From NCBI GenBank assembly GCA_022410635.1, contig JAJVDF010000453.1, forward strand, positions 154,020 through 218,019: DNA of 64,000 nt, in the 5' to 3' direction. Below the pieces are notes generated by a model. It did no database searches, was not told the origin of the DNA, and saw only the letters and a program-made list of their open reading frames with translations. Origin of the DNA: Tretioscincus oriximinensis (Eukaryota > Chordata > Lepidosauria > Squamata > Gymnophthalmidae). This document shows, in pieces, positions 46,801 to 51,981 of the stretch; position 1 is the stretch's first letter; the number at the start of each line of letters is the position of its first letter. The position numbers and the translations under genes were made by a program.

Positions 46801-49078
46801 AGAAAAGTATGACATTAGCTTGCCTATGGATTCCTGTAATAAGAAATTTGTGTAAGGATTCTTGGCAAAATTGAATAAGGATGTTATACTATGGTGAATA
46901 GACATTCTTGTATGAGTTTATGCCTCAATTTTTTCAGTATTGGCATTTAATTAAGAAGGATGCAAAATTAATTTATGTGTAAATTTTCCAAAATATTAAG
47001 AGCCTGATTAATTTATTTCGAAGATAAAAACATTGAAAAATGTTTACCGTTCAGTAATAACAATTATCAAATGTTTTTTTTTATTTTTTATCAGAAAGAA
47101 GATATAAATTCACAAGAGACGAGGTCTCCAAATAAACAAGATATATCTCTTTTAGATTTGGATGACTGTAAGTACTCTAGATGTTTGTATACTAGCCATA
47201 CATTCTGTTGGTTAAATAAACTTGCACTGATCAAAATTAGATTCTACTTATGTAATGTTCTATGAATGGCATTCTGTTAATGCTATATGTGCCAGTGGAA
47301 GGACAGGGTAGGAATTTTGCCGGACTTTCTTTTGCTTGTCTTTTGCTCTATACTTTAGATTTGTTCCCTGTTGTTTGGTAAAGCTTTCTAGAAAAGTATT
47401 TGAAGAAATGATCTCAAAGGAAAGAGAGGTCAGCAGCAATAAAATGGGTTCTCAGAGACCTATATGCCAGTTAGTTTTCATCAGATGTTGGTTGCTAAAG
47501 TAAAAATGAGAAGTTAGTTCAGTCTGGTTATGTTAGTTTAGTTAAGGCGCTATCAATGTACATAAGAATGCTGTGCATGAGAAGCCATTCACTGATTGGC
47601 AGCTTTTTGTGTGAGAACTCTCTTTCTGGGTTCAACAAAGCAAGCTTTCAGATGTTTCTAAACTTGATTAACATACTGTTCAAATCATTATAATGTTACA
47701 ATTTTATAGATTAATTAGGCTTATGAAAATTCTTTCTTCTCCTTGGAGCTCTGAGCATGTACAGCATAGAATTGGGAAGAAAACATCTTCCTTGCCAGAA
47801 ACGGTTGCTTCAATTGCTGTATTTTTTCATTTCAAGATGAAGCACCCAAATTGTCAGTGATCAGATCAATGACAAAGTAGGGATTGATTTCCCAGTTTTA
47901 CAGGCAGTTTGCTTTAGTTCCGAAAGAAAAATGCTGATCTTTTTTCTCAGAAGCAGTAGAGATCCTGGTGTATCCAGAACTAGACTGATAAGTTCATTTC
48001 AGAGAAATAGCTATGTTAGTCCTAGTCCAGAAAAGGGGGCTTGTTAGTCTCCAAGTGGTACAAGCCTCCCTTGCTGGACTAGACTGATAAGGTGGTGCTT
48101 CTTGTTCTCCAATTACTGCCATAAGGCTTCCCATTTCTTCACAGGGGAAGTTGCCTTCCTAGCACAATTTTGTAATTCACACATCTAAACTATACAAATT
48201 ACAATTTTCAGGCACTTAATTCATGCTTTTCTGATCACACTTGAGTAAAAAATATTTTCAGCATATGTATTCAGTAGCAGGATTGCCTTATTCAATGTAT
48301 GTGTGTATAGTTACTTAATTTAAATAATGATATCTAAGATTTCCAGGTTTCTTCTTCGAGAAGTGGCCAAATCCAACTCTGTTTTGCTTTTACAATAGTG
48401 TTCCTAGGTGCCTTCATAACATATGGTAAAAATCAATGTCATTTAAAAAAACAATAAAAAAAATCAGAATTCTCAATTTCTGCATTCTATCCTTCCAGGG
48501 ATGGTGGATGGATTGCAGGGAGGGTATGGGCCTTTTTAAACATTTAATGAATGTGTTATTTTTTGTTATTTTTTTTTGTCCTTTTGTTACCTGCCCTAGG
48601 ACCTTTGGTGAAGGGCAGGATATAAATCATTTTAAATAAATAAAATACTTCACCCTCCTCAAGTAAGGGATTCTCCACAGATGGTCTGGTGAGGTTTTGG
48701 TTCTGTTTCACAGGCAAGATTATAAAGCCTTGTGGCAGTAATTGGGGACTAAAAAGGCACCACTGGGATAGTGTGGGATAGCTTATCAGTCTAGTGTCTC
48801 TTCTTCATTTTCCACAGGCAAGATAGTATATAACCTTGTGGTGATAATGGAAGAAGATAAGGCCACCCATGATGAGGAGCAAGATAGCAATTTCCCAAAT
48901 GACATGCCTTTAGAATATAAACAGNATTTTATTATTTTCTGAGAGTTGTCTTAAGTGTAATTATTTATTTCCCCCCCCCCCAGTTAGTCCAATTTCAGCA
49001 CCCAAGCCTACTGTTCTTCTTCCTACTTTACCTGCTGACCTAGAAGGTTTAAGTTTATCCACTTCTTCAGTCATTGAT
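762..49078 (+). CDS. AP3B1: AP3B1 (AP-3 complex subunit beta-1), 15 internal exons; partial gene
   Basis: Beta-3A is a large subunit of the AP-3 adaptor, which with delta, mu3 and sigma3 sorts cargo from endosomes to lysosomes, melanosomes and platelet dense granules; loss in humans causes Hermansky-Pudlak syndrome 2. Joined exons: 762-920, 3290-3387, 4526-4580, 6350-6421, 7247-7309, 8794-8926, 16236-16345, 20136-20312, 29874-30060, 30936-31066, 31957-32083, 35825-35972, 39941-40082, 47095-47167, 48984-49078. All introns are GT-AG and the sum is exactly 590 codons with no stop. Residues 1 to about 400 are adaptin trunk, then an acidic serine-rich hinge, then clathrin box LLDLD near residue 556. 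The trunk sequence agrees with beta-3A (AP3B1) rather than neuronal beta-3B (AP3B2), for example [11 protein letters not shown] and [11 protein letters not shown]. The N-terminal trunk and C-terminal ear are outside the window. The homology call is from memory of the family, not a search. Confidence 0.96.
986..1124 (+). mobile_element. tRNA-headed SINE, short copy
   Basis: Head tggtataatggttaagagc is like a pol III A box and gggagttcaagaccc like a B box. It is followed directly by gtaagctgctctgagtccct and a (GAT)n tail. The 3' part matches the Bov-B-like end used by squamate SINEs. The central body usual in Sauria SINEs is missing. Confidence 0.75.
2118..2312. repeat. GC-rich interspersed repeat, copy B
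   Basis: About 195 bp of CpG-rich sequence (gcgcgtcc, cggcagaggg, cgcgccgccgcag) in an AT-rich intron. The right half matches 1-100 closely. The left half (2118-2213) has no counterpart inside the window. Family unknown. Confidence 0.7.
3050..3165 (-). mobile_element. CR1 LINE 3'-end fragment
   Basis: Contains gaatcatagcgttggaaggg, the characteristic CR1 3'-end segment seen antisense, continuing with ccaaccccctgctc. The same segment recurs at 27083. Confidence 0.75.
3290..3387 (+). CDS. AP3B1: AP3B1 exon b, adaptin trunk
   Basis: 98 bases, starts in phase 0 after acceptor cttgtag and ends two bases into an Arg codon before gtaatt. Reads [19 protein letters not shown] and then a leucine-rich helix ending LVRLLRSN, a typical HEAT-like helical pair. 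Tyr-Trp in QLYWHI distinguishes beta-3A from beta-3B, which has Tyr-Phe there. Confidence 0.95.
3437..3686 (+). mobile_element. L2-like LINE 3' end
   Basis: Sense-strand LINE end: gcagcccctagactatgg, ggcctcccctgtgaggt, then ccaccctgagacctttggga and an (AAAT)n tail. Resembles the L2-type 3' UTRs common in lizards. Family assignment is from memory. Confidence 0.6.
3786..4088 (+). mobile_element. Sauria-type SINE with CTT-rich tail
   Basis: Head gtggttagagtgtcaaatta, B-box-like ccagttcgattttgcactcc, body gctgggtgatcttgggctag and ggtgtctgttgtaaagagaa. Then the Bov-B-like end taagctgctttgagtccctt and a CTT-rich tail from about 4013. This is the canonical Sauria SINE layout. Confidence 0.88.
4526..4580 (+). 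CDS. AP3B1: AP3B1 exon c, adaptin trunk
   Basis: A 55-base exon that completes the split Arg codon and encodes [18 protein letters not shown]. Acceptor is gacttttag, donor gtatga. Too short to stand out as an open frame; it is identified by the conserved trunk helix and by phase agreement with both neighbours. Confidence 0.94.
4648..5163. mobile_element. Non-autonomous hAT-like DNA transposon, 516 bp
   Basis: Ends are inverted (taggctgacca on the left; the right end reads ggtcagtcta, inverse tagactgacc). Flanks are ctgtcct (4641-4647) and ctgtccct (5164-5171), an 8-bp target duplication with one base lost on the left. Contains an imperfect internal duplication starting at cccctcagtaaaaaataaa. 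No transposase. Confidence 0.72.
5164..6349. other. Rest of the intron before exon d
   Basis: At 5778-5865 there is an antisense LINE 3' end: ttatttatttatacttatat followed by ccgaaggtcttatgcaaggt, the inverse of a CR1/L2-type terminus with a short repeated tail. Otherwise AT-rich with nothing I recognise. Confidence 0.5.
6350..6421 (+). CDS. AP3B1: AP3B1 exon d, adaptin trunk
   Basis: 72 bases, 24 codons, phase 0 at both ends. Reads [20 protein letters not shown] followed by KTLK. The acceptor tccttcttcag has a good pyrimidine tract and the donor is gtatat. The STDP-containing segment is a highly conserved beta-adaptin signature. Confidence 0.95.
6422..8793. other. Introns around exon e, no other feature
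   Basis: Apart from exon e (7247-7309), this is AT-rich intron. Short open frames here are not supported by codon pattern or homology. Confidence 0.5.
7247..7309 (+). CDS. AP3B1: AP3B1 exon e, adaptin trunk
   Basis: 63 bases, phase 0 at both ends, reading [20 protein letters not shown] plus Q. It completes the helical repeat begun in exon d; LTNLAxEANI is shared by beta-adaptins. Acceptor cgtatag, donor gtttgt (weaker than consensus). Confidence 0.95.
8794..8926 (+). CDS. AP3B1: AP3B1 exon f, adaptin trunk
   Basis: 133 bases, 44 codons plus the first base of a Glu codon. Begins [20 protein letters not shown] and ends [13 protein letters not shown], a strongly conserved trunk section. Strong acceptor ttttcttcag and donor gtaagt. 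The intron that follows is 7.3 kb and carries the long CR1 copy. Confidence 0.96.
9517..10514 (-). pseudogene. CR1 ORF2 reverse transcriptase, C-terminal part (two frames)
   Basis: First frame (10514-10071): [53 protein letters not shown] and FTDDTK, the degraded FADD active site. A frameshift near 10100-10160 moves into the second frame (10161-9517) with the thumb and C-terminus: [29 protein letters not shown] and [12 protein letters not shown]. Gly-to-Glu and Ala-to-Thr changes at conserved positions confirm decay. Confidence 0.87.
10591..11244 (-). pseudogene. CR1 ORF2 reverse transcriptase, N-terminal part
   Basis: 217 codons. Includes [20 protein letters not shown] (RT block 1), [20 protein letters not shown] and [17 protein letters not shown] (block 2). 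These are standard for CR1/L2/jockey-group LINEs. The frame breaks after ETQLPQR, where the intact protein would continue into the next block. Confidence 0.85.
11241..11513 (-). pseudogene. CR1 ORF2 endonuclease C-terminal remnant
   Basis: Reads [17 protein letters not shown], then [16 protein letters not shown] is the catalytic-site motif at the C-terminal end of APE-type LINE endonucleases. The rest links to the reverse transcriptase. The N-terminal catalytic residues of the nuclease are absent. Confidence 0.8.
11582..11839 (-). pseudogene. CR1 ORF1 N-terminal fragment (Cys motif plus coiled coil)
   Basis: 85-codon open frame. Residues 15-40 carry CxxC and a second CxxC 19 residues later (FCTEC and CVPC), a zinc-finger-like arrangement. 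They are followed by a heptad-like helix [20 protein letters not shown], probably a coiled coil for ORF1p multimerisation. The frame stops right where the second CR1 copy continues into an esterase-like domain, so this copy is truncated by deletion. Confidence 0.7.
12267..12548 (-). repeat. 174-bp tandem units at the CR1 5' end (1.6 copies)
   Basis: Two direct units start with caccagcaagctc at 12267 and 12441 (period 174 bp). Both include ccccttcaggg, ttttgcaggaaaaa, tgctttttaaact, ccaaactccaagctct and ctctcctggtgattt. The second is cut at about 12548, which coincides with the 5' limit of the CR1. Confidence 0.8.
12549..15279. other. Long intron stretch after CR1, no feature
   Basis: AT-rich intron DNA between the CR1 and a MITE. 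I found no exon-like segment, RNA gene or known repeat family; open frames here look like chance. Confidence 0.5.
15288..15423. mobile_element. hAT MITE, 136 bp
   Basis: Perfect 14-bp terminal inverted repeats: cagtgattcccaaa on the left, its inverse tttgggaatcactg on the right. Perfect 8-bp target duplication ccttatac at 15280-15287 and 15424-15431. Both are diagnostic of hAT transposons. No coding capacity. Confidence 0.92.
16236..16345 (+). CDS. AP3B1: AP3B1 exon g, adaptin trunk
   Basis: 110 bases. Completes the Glu codon and encodes [20 protein letters not shown] then [16 protein letters not shown]. The [13 protein letters not shown] helix is the best-conserved part. Acceptor ttttgccag, donor gtaagt; ends in phase 0. 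Confidence 0.95.
16346..20135. other. Intron between exons g and h
   Basis: At 16490-16925 there is a segment with tataaaagg near 16547 and aataaa near 16888 that could be a decayed LTR, but no boundaries are visible. A GC-richer block lies at 17400-17610. A (TAA)n microsatellite lies at 19831-19869. The remainder is AT-rich and featureless to me. Confidence 0.4.
19831..19869. repeat. (TAA)n microsatellite
   Basis: About twelve uninterrupted ATA/TAA units, ending in aataaat. Simple sequence, probably polymorphic. Confidence 0.95.
20136..20312 (+). CDS. AP3B1: AP3B1 exon h, adaptin trunk
   Basis: 177 bases, 59 codons, phase 0 at both ends. Starts [20 protein letters not shown] and ends [11 protein letters not shown]. 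This is the ARASxLWLxGEYC block found in all beta-adaptins. Excellent acceptor (cttttcttcttccag), donor gtagga. Followed by a 9.6-kb intron. Confidence 0.96.
21066..21135 (-). mobile_element. LINE 3'-end fragment
   Basis: Antisense terminus: aaattatttatttgcatttc then atgccaaaggtctcagg, matching the end seen at 5778. The right limit is unclear; similarity may extend to about 21270. Confidence 0.45.
22353..22437 (+). repeat. Short retroposon (fold-back family), 5'-truncated copy
   Basis: Contains agcaaaggaggtagcagcac, gagactaacttgagaaaagt, ataagctttcgtagac and a 3' end tctacttcttca. Same family as 51982-52097, 58068-58197 and 47993-48077. Lacks the first 30 or so bases. Confidence 0.75.
22459..23143 (-). 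mobile_element. tRNA-headed SINE (family S), split by an L1 tail
   Basis: 3' portion at 22459-22682 (ctcacccaaagggactcaaa, cgaaggcttacattctatct, gctagagctacagg). 5' head at 23055-23143 (cttgtctgacacagagcctt, gatgagagaccgagacttag). The two parts join cleanly when the insertion is removed. Same family as 38969, 57713 and 63588. Confidence 0.8.
22683..23054 (+). mobile_element. 5'-truncated L1 LINE 3' end
   Basis: Inserted in the SINE. Non-coding; ends with gtaaataccaataaaattta and an A-rich run. Flanked by tgctcacc at 22675-22682 and 23055-23062, a target-site duplication. L1-type call is based on the CAATAAA plus poly(A) terminus. Confidence 0.65.
23144..25930. other. Intron stretch without recognised features
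   Basis: Within the large intron between exons h and i. AT-rich; I see no exon, RNA gene or repeat I can name. Confidence 0.45.
25935..26400 (-). mobile_element. CR1 LINE fragment (RT C-terminus)
   Basis: Antisense coding relic: [18 protein letters not shown], then [13 protein letters not shown], and [18 protein letters not shown]. These match the C-terminal part of the RT in the copy at 9517-10161. Several frameshifts and stops. An 18-bp AT-rich palindrome (gagaatatatatattctc) lies just past its right edge. Confidence 0.82.
26944..27085. repeat. 142-bp inverted repeat, MITE-like
   Basis: Left arm 26944-26979 and right arm 27050-27085 are inverse copies of 36 bp with 4 mismatches (outer end atgattttaa, inner end gaaagcac). 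The spacer is 70 bp. No clear target duplication; a CR1 fragment starts at the right edge. Confidence 0.7.
27083..27370 (-). mobile_element. CR1 LINE 3'-end fragment
   Basis: Starts with gaatcataaagttggaaggg and runs through ccaactccctgctgaatgca, gtgaactcactactttctgt and tttaaatctactcccttgcg. This is the well-known CR1 3' region in antisense. Confidence 0.82.
28180..28370. other. Assembly gap in a G-rich, repeat-like region
   Basis: 42 N at 28264-28305. The left side has long G runs with ggtgacggtactaacgccgg. The right side has ggtgccggtactgaattccg and aaaaaaagccctgggg. The two sides share a direct motif around ggtg(a/c)cggtact. The base calls left of the gap are suspect. Confidence 0.7.
28371..29873. 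other. Intron stretch before exon i
   Basis: AT-rich with long A and T runs. No feature recognised. Confidence 0.45.
29874..30060 (+). CDS. AP3B1: AP3B1 exon i, end of adaptin trunk
   Basis: 187 bases, the largest exon here; 62 codons plus the first base of Asp. Begins [20 protein letters not shown], continues [13 protein letters not shown] and ends [11 protein letters not shown]. The YDIRDRxRFxRQL motif is a beta-adaptin hallmark. The acceptor has an 11-T tract before cacag; donor gtatgt. Confidence 0.96.
30936..31066 (+). CDS. AP3B1: AP3B1 exon j, trunk-hinge transition
   Basis: 131 bases. Completes Asp, then [20 protein letters not shown] and [20 protein letters not shown] with IES at the end. 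Beta-3-specific segment after the helical trunk. The last codon is TCG (Ser), where human beta-3A has Leu as I recall it. Acceptor ccaaatag, donor gtatgt. Confidence 0.94.
31957..32083 (+). CDS. AP3B1: AP3B1 exon k, start of acidic hinge
   Basis: 127 bases, 42 codons plus one base. AKEWTP is the conserved start, then a lysine-rich stretch, [16 protein letters not shown], and a run of serines. This is the start of the phosphorylated, unstructured hinge. A hAT-type element begins only about 35 bp after the donor gtatgt. Confidence 0.92.
32119..32550. mobile_element. Non-autonomous hAT transposon, 432 bp
   Basis: Left end taaggttgccac, right end inverse tagggttgccat: inverted repeats with 2 mismatches in 12. 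A perfect 8-bp duplication tactagcc lies at 32111-32118 and 32551-32558. The GC-rich interior (gcacgcgcgcacccaccccc) contrasts with the AT-rich intron. No transposase. It begins about 35 bp after exon k. Confidence 0.88.
33115..33480 (+). repeat. Interspersed repeat of unassigned family
   Basis: Contains gtttaaagccttgtaagtca, aataccttgaatgggacttg and gctgttgtattttgcaccag. I recall the same wording in many reptile intergenic regions, but I cannot name the family. No coding support. Confidence 0.5.
33481..35089. other. Intron stretch without recognised features
   Basis: Part of the intron between exons k and l. AT-rich, no exon or known repeat seen. Confidence 0.45.
35090..35570 (+). mobile_element. 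L2-like LINE 3' end
   Basis: Sense relic: cttaaaagagctgcattggc (encodes LKELHWL, the L2 C-terminal block), ttaactttaactgataaagc, then an (AAAT)n tail taaataaataaataa. Heavily mutated. Confidence 0.68.
35825..35972 (+). CDS. AP3B1: AP3B1 exon l, acidic serine-rich hinge
   Basis: 148 bases. Completes a Gly codon and encodes a low-complexity Asp/Glu/Ser segment ([20 protein letters not shown]), then a basic [19 protein letters not shown] segment. Sequence conservation in this hinge is poor, so the call rests on composition, position, phase and the acceptor atcttag / donor gtattt. Confidence 0.88.
35973..38394. other. Intron between exons l and m, 5' part
   Basis: Two things stand out. 36490-36730 is a GC-richer block without repeat character, possibly conserved regulatory DNA. 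At 37440-38066 a single + frame has few stops. Nothing else recognised. Confidence 0.35.
38395..38900 (-). mobile_element. LINE C-terminal ORF fragment
   Basis: Antisense relic with a Cys/His motif near 38700-38740 ([14 protein letters not shown] in a shifted frame) and adjoining [15 protein letters not shown]. The layout resembles the element at 41468-42415; clade uncertain. Confidence 0.5.
38969..39261 (+). mobile_element. tRNA-headed SINE (family S)
   Basis: Head gatagttcagtcgctaagga (A-box-like), ggggtttcgaagccct (B-box-like), body gctctagccaacccagctat, gatacatgggaaccacc, end gtaagccgctttgagtccct and gagaaaagcagggtataa. Followed by a very long pyrimidine tail. An 18-bp segment (atggacttggccttaggc) occurs twice at 38934 and 38955, just upstream. 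Confidence 0.85.
39262..39475 (+). repeat. CTT/CCT-rich polypyrimidine tract, about 210 bp
   Basis: Almost pure C/T derived from the (CTT)n tail of the SINE, degraded to mixed tct/cct units. The few purines are scattered. Apparent open frames on both strands here (Leu/Pro- or Lys/Arg-rich) are artefacts of the simple sequence. Confidence 0.9.
39476..39735. other. GC-rich unassigned segment after the pyrimidine tract
   Basis: About 260 bp with much higher GC than the intron (gggcaggggggcagcagaag, tggaggacctcgcac). No repeat family or exon recognised. It may be part of a longer insertion that includes the tract. Confidence 0.35.
39941..40082 (+). CDS. AP3B1: AP3B1 exon m, serine-rich hinge
   Basis: 142 bases: one base completing a Ser/Arg-type codon from exon l, then 47 codons. 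Reads [20 protein letters not shown] and a Ser/Glu-rich tail ending [11 protein letters not shown]. Acceptor ttacatctag. The donor is ambiguous: gtgtgt at 40083 is chosen here, but gtattc at 40107 would add eight in-frame codons (VCTIPHSK). Both keep the phase to the next exon. Confidence 0.85.
40107..41467. other. Intron stretch after exon m, no feature
   Basis: AT-rich sequence. No exon or repeat recognised. Confidence 0.45.
41468..42415 (-). mobile_element. LINE 3' half with ORF C-terminus
   Basis: Antisense. Two frames: 42415-41912 ([28 protein letters not shown]) and 41898-41587 ([20 protein letters not shown], then [16 protein letters not shown]). The C-x-C...H-x4-C arrangement is the zinc-knuckle-like motif of LINE ORF C-termini. 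The element ends at caataaactatttgtattt on the minus strand. Clade not certain; it is not CR1. Confidence 0.7.
42466..42562 (+). mobile_element. CR1 LINE 3'-end fragment
   Basis: Sense orientation: gcatttggtgggcctttgtg, gagacagaatgctggactag, gatccagtatggctcttctt, ending atgttcatt. Same terminus as the antisense copies at 9275 and 49838. A partial duplication of actcatgcatattttgc precedes it. Confidence 0.88.
42563..44743. other. Intron stretch without recognised features
   Basis: AT-rich intron between exons m and n. No exon, RNA gene or named repeat seen. Confidence 0.45.
44744..45262 (+). mobile_element. L2 LINE reverse-transcriptase relic
   Basis: Sense relic of [20 protein letters not shown] (block 2), then further right FAGDTQLS (altered FADDTQL active site) and [14 protein letters not shown], an L2 signature. 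The catalytic Asp pair is broken (Gly-Asp) and frames shift. The intervening RT is partly lost. Confidence 0.82.
45263..47094. other. Intron stretch before exon n
   Basis: No exon or repeat recognised; AT-rich throughout. Confidence 0.45.
47095..47167 (+). CDS. AP3B1: AP3B1 exon n, hinge with clathrin box
   Basis: 73 bases, 24 codons plus one base. [20 protein letters not shown] then DLDD. LLDLD matches the clathrin-box consensus L-L/I-acidic-L/F-acidic; the same motif in human beta-3A binds the clathrin terminal domain. Acceptor tttttatcag, strong donor gtaagt. The next codon (Phe) is split by the intron. Confidence 0.93.
47993..48077. mobile_element. Fold-back short retroposon, copy 1
   Basis: Begins ttcatttcagagaaatagct, the 5' end of the short family. 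Arms 48022-48044 and 48060-48082 are inverse copies of 23 bp with 3 mismatches. Flanked by a perfect 14-bp duplication actagactgataag at 47979-47992 and 48078-48091. The right arm runs slightly into the duplication. Confidence 0.78.
48590..48650 (+). mobile_element. LINE 3'-end fragment with (AAAT)n tail
   Basis: Contains cctgccctaggacctttggt, gaagggcaggatataaatca and a tail taaataaataaaa. L2/CR1-type terminus; the 5' side is not definable. Confidence 0.55.
48708..48870. repeat. Partial direct duplication, about 107-bp spacing
   Basis: ttcacaggcaagattataaa with gccttgtggcagtaatt at 48708 recurs diverged as ccacaggcaagatagtatat with ccttgtggtgataatgg at 48815. It looks like an old tandem duplication just upstream of exon o. 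Confidence 0.5.
48984..49078 (+). CDS. AP3B1: AP3B1 exon o (last in window), hinge end
   Basis: 95 bases. Completes the Phe after the clathrin box, then a Pro-rich linker [20 protein letters not shown] and [11 protein letters not shown]. The DLEGLxLSTSS block is conserved in beta-3A just before the ear domain. The acceptor is an unusual pure run of 12 C before ag; donor gtaagt. Ends in phase 0. Confidence 0.94.
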
Positions 49079-49837
49079 GTAAGTATTTTTTTTTCATGGA
49101 CTACTACACGTTTTCTTACTTTAATCTGTGGGGCTCTTTGCATTTTTCATTTGAGATACTTCCAGGCAGAATGCAGGAACAGATTGCTTGTACTGTAATC
49201 TGCTGCAACTGCCCCTGAATCAGCTAAGATCATTCCCCAGGCTTTCCCTGTGTGGACAGCTTCAAACCTGTTAGTAGGATGTCCTGCAGGGTGGGAAATG
49301 GTGCATCTGCAATACTTCCAGTATTGTAAGACAAAGGGGCCTTTAGGTTCAGACTTTCAAGGCTTGAAGGTCTCAATACCAAGACTTGCCCTTCTTTATT
49401 CACCAAACAAGATGCCCCCTTGTCCAATTGCAACCAGGATTAGATTCGACTTCTGACATCAGGATGTCCCACCAAGAACAGACGAATGGCTTTGCTATTT
49501 GTAGTTTTTTTTTGCTAGAGATACAAATTTGGTACTGATTACTTCTGTGGTAAGGCTGAGAAATCAAGCCAGCAATTTTCTGTTTTCCAGGCCCCTTGCA
49601 TTGCCACTAAACTATGGCCTATGCCAGATAAGAATAGATGAAATGTTGTGAGTGCTCGATTCCCTACGATGGGACCTCCAAACAGGGATAAGTGATAATG
49701 TAGGCTGCCTGCTGCCAATCGCTTGAAAAATAATTTGGATTAGTTTTGAATGACCCATACAAAATTTTAATATGAGTATATAATTGTGACTTGGAAAAAT
49801 CATATTATGTTTTTTTTTTTAGCCTTATTTTTAATTA
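49079..49837. other. Start of the last intron, no feature
   Basis: Follows exon o. No named repeat or exon seen. Confidence 0.45.
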
Positions 49838-50055
49838 AGAACATAAGAACATAAGAAGAGCCATACTGGATCAGGCCACAGCCCATCGAGTCCAGCATTC
49901 TGTGTCACACAAAGGCCCACCAGATGCACCTGGGCAGTCCGAACAGAGGAAAGCAAAATATGCTGCTCCTGTTCGTGACTCCCTGCAAATGGTATTTCAA
50001 AAGTCCTGCCTGTTGCTCCATCCCGGAGGCTACATCCAGACAACTATCTTAATTG
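49838..50055 (-). mobile_element. CR1 LINE 3'-end fragment
   Basis: Antisense: ttaagaacataagaacataa, gagccatactggatcaggcc, cacaaaggcccaccagatgc, cctgcaaatggtatttcaa. Close to the terminus of the 59596 copy. Confidence 0.9.
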
Positions 50056-51839
50056 TTTATTTGGTCCCACTGTGTGTTTACCCTTTCTTTTTATCTCCCT
50101 TTCTGTGAGTGAGATAGTCATAAAGGTTTGAAGGAGTCTTATATTTTGTGAATATTAAGAGAATAACATAACTTCTTTGAGGAGTGTCATGGAATTCAGA
50201 GAAGCAGAATAGAAATGGCCAACAATATTATGACCTTTTTTTTGTTATTGCCAATGTGGATTTATGAAACAATAGACTAAGTTAATATATTGTGGTTGAA
50301 AATTAGAAGCAGATCCTTACAATAAGAACAGTTCATCACTAGAACCAATTATCTAGAAAAGTTCTGCCTCTCTCAAAAGCACAACCACCTGGCGAAGATC
50401 TTTAAATTGGATTTCTGCATGCAGTAATGCACTGGACTTGGCTTAAATGCCAAATCTGATCATGTCTCTTAGTTACTTGGTTTAATAGTGAACTTCTATA
50501 TAAAATATTTTGAAATCATATAACTTAAAGTAAGAGTACAGGAATTGAAGGTGCAAGAGTCGGTTTTGATACTGTTGATTTTCATCTTTACATTGATTCA
50601 CTTACACTTTTAAAATGAGCTAAATTTTTGTTCCTTTCAAACTGATTTCAAACTAATCATCTTTTGTGAAATCTATTGGTAACAGGCTTCCCCTGGATAA
50701 CACAGATATTAGGTAACCATAAAATAATATGTGATGAGAAGTTGCACTATATATTGTAACTGATTTCAGTGTAAAACCTGAGGTTTGGGCAAATGCAGCA
50801 GTCTCCTTGACTTACATTGGTTATTGATTTACATTGGGTTGACACATCTGCTTGACAATTATATTGACACAGAAGAGAGATCAACTTCTCAATGCAGCTG
50901 GAAGAAAAGGAAACCTATATTGACTTGGCATTACACTGACCAAGCCACCTGAGAATTTTACATTGATATCACTGTGCAGGCACAAAGAGTTTCAATGCAC
51001 CTGTTTGCTAATTCATGCATTAGGGCCATGCAGCTCTGCCTACAAAAGCACCAGTAATGGCAGCTACTGCATGATGAATTATCCACCATTTCCTTCACTG
51101 TTGCAACTGCTGAAAATGACATATTCCTTCTCTCTGTAAACTGCTTTAATCCAAGCCACAGAAATTCTTCCTTATATTTCTCCCTAATTCAAGCCACAGG
51201 AATTTGTTGAGGAAGATATCAGAAAGGGACTTAGGAAGTGCCCAAGTGGCCCTTTTTGCATGGAGATCATTCTGGCAAATATTTTGTACCTCACATATTA
51301 TTTTGCTCTATCTAAATTGTAGGGTTGTACTGAGGATGAAGTGAAAGAACTTCATAGAGCAAAGGCCAATTTGAGTTCCAATGGCTCCTTTACATTGAAA
51401 TGAAAAGGGAAGGCTATGGAAACCTAAGGGGAACACCATGTCTTTGGTGGCAGAAATGTAGTTGATAGCACTTGTGGGAGCAATGATAGTCTCTAAGTAC
51501 CACTAGTCCCCTTGCTGAACTTTGTAGTGAGAGATATTAATAGGGCTTCCTAATCATGCTACAGTAAATTTAAGGTTATTAGAAATTGTGTTGTAGAAGA
51601 GAAGATTTTAAGTTTCATATTTTAATACCATTTTCTTTTTCTTGATATACTAATCCTATCCTGGAGCTATGTAGTGAAGGGCACTTCGAAGCTTATAGCT
51701 AGCTAAGATAATAGTGATCTCTTATTCTCTCCCATGCAAGATATTTGTATCAACAAGTTGTAGAGAGATATTGGTAAGGTTTTTGTTACGAGTATAAAAG
51801 CAAGTGAAGATTATTTTTCTTCTACTTGAAAATGCTCAG
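50056..51839. other. Intron stretch without recognised features
   Basis: AT-rich, with several repeats of ttacattg/tattgac wording at 50810-50960 but no defined unit. No exon recognised. Confidence 0.4.
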
Positions 51840-51922
51840 AGGTAATTGGTTGACCACTAGGTGAGACAGGATGCTGGACTTCATGGTCTGTGGTCTGATC
51901 CAGCAGAGTTCCTCTTATGTTT
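51840..51922 (+). mobile_element. CR1 LINE 3'-end fragment
   Basis: Sense: gaccactaggtgagacagga, tgctggacttcatggtctgt, gatccagcagagttcctctt, atgttttt. Same terminus as at 42466. Confidence 0.82.
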
Positions 51923-51981
51923 TTACTAATCTGTTAATTTTACCTACTTGATAATAGTGGTGCAAAACAATGTTCGGATTG

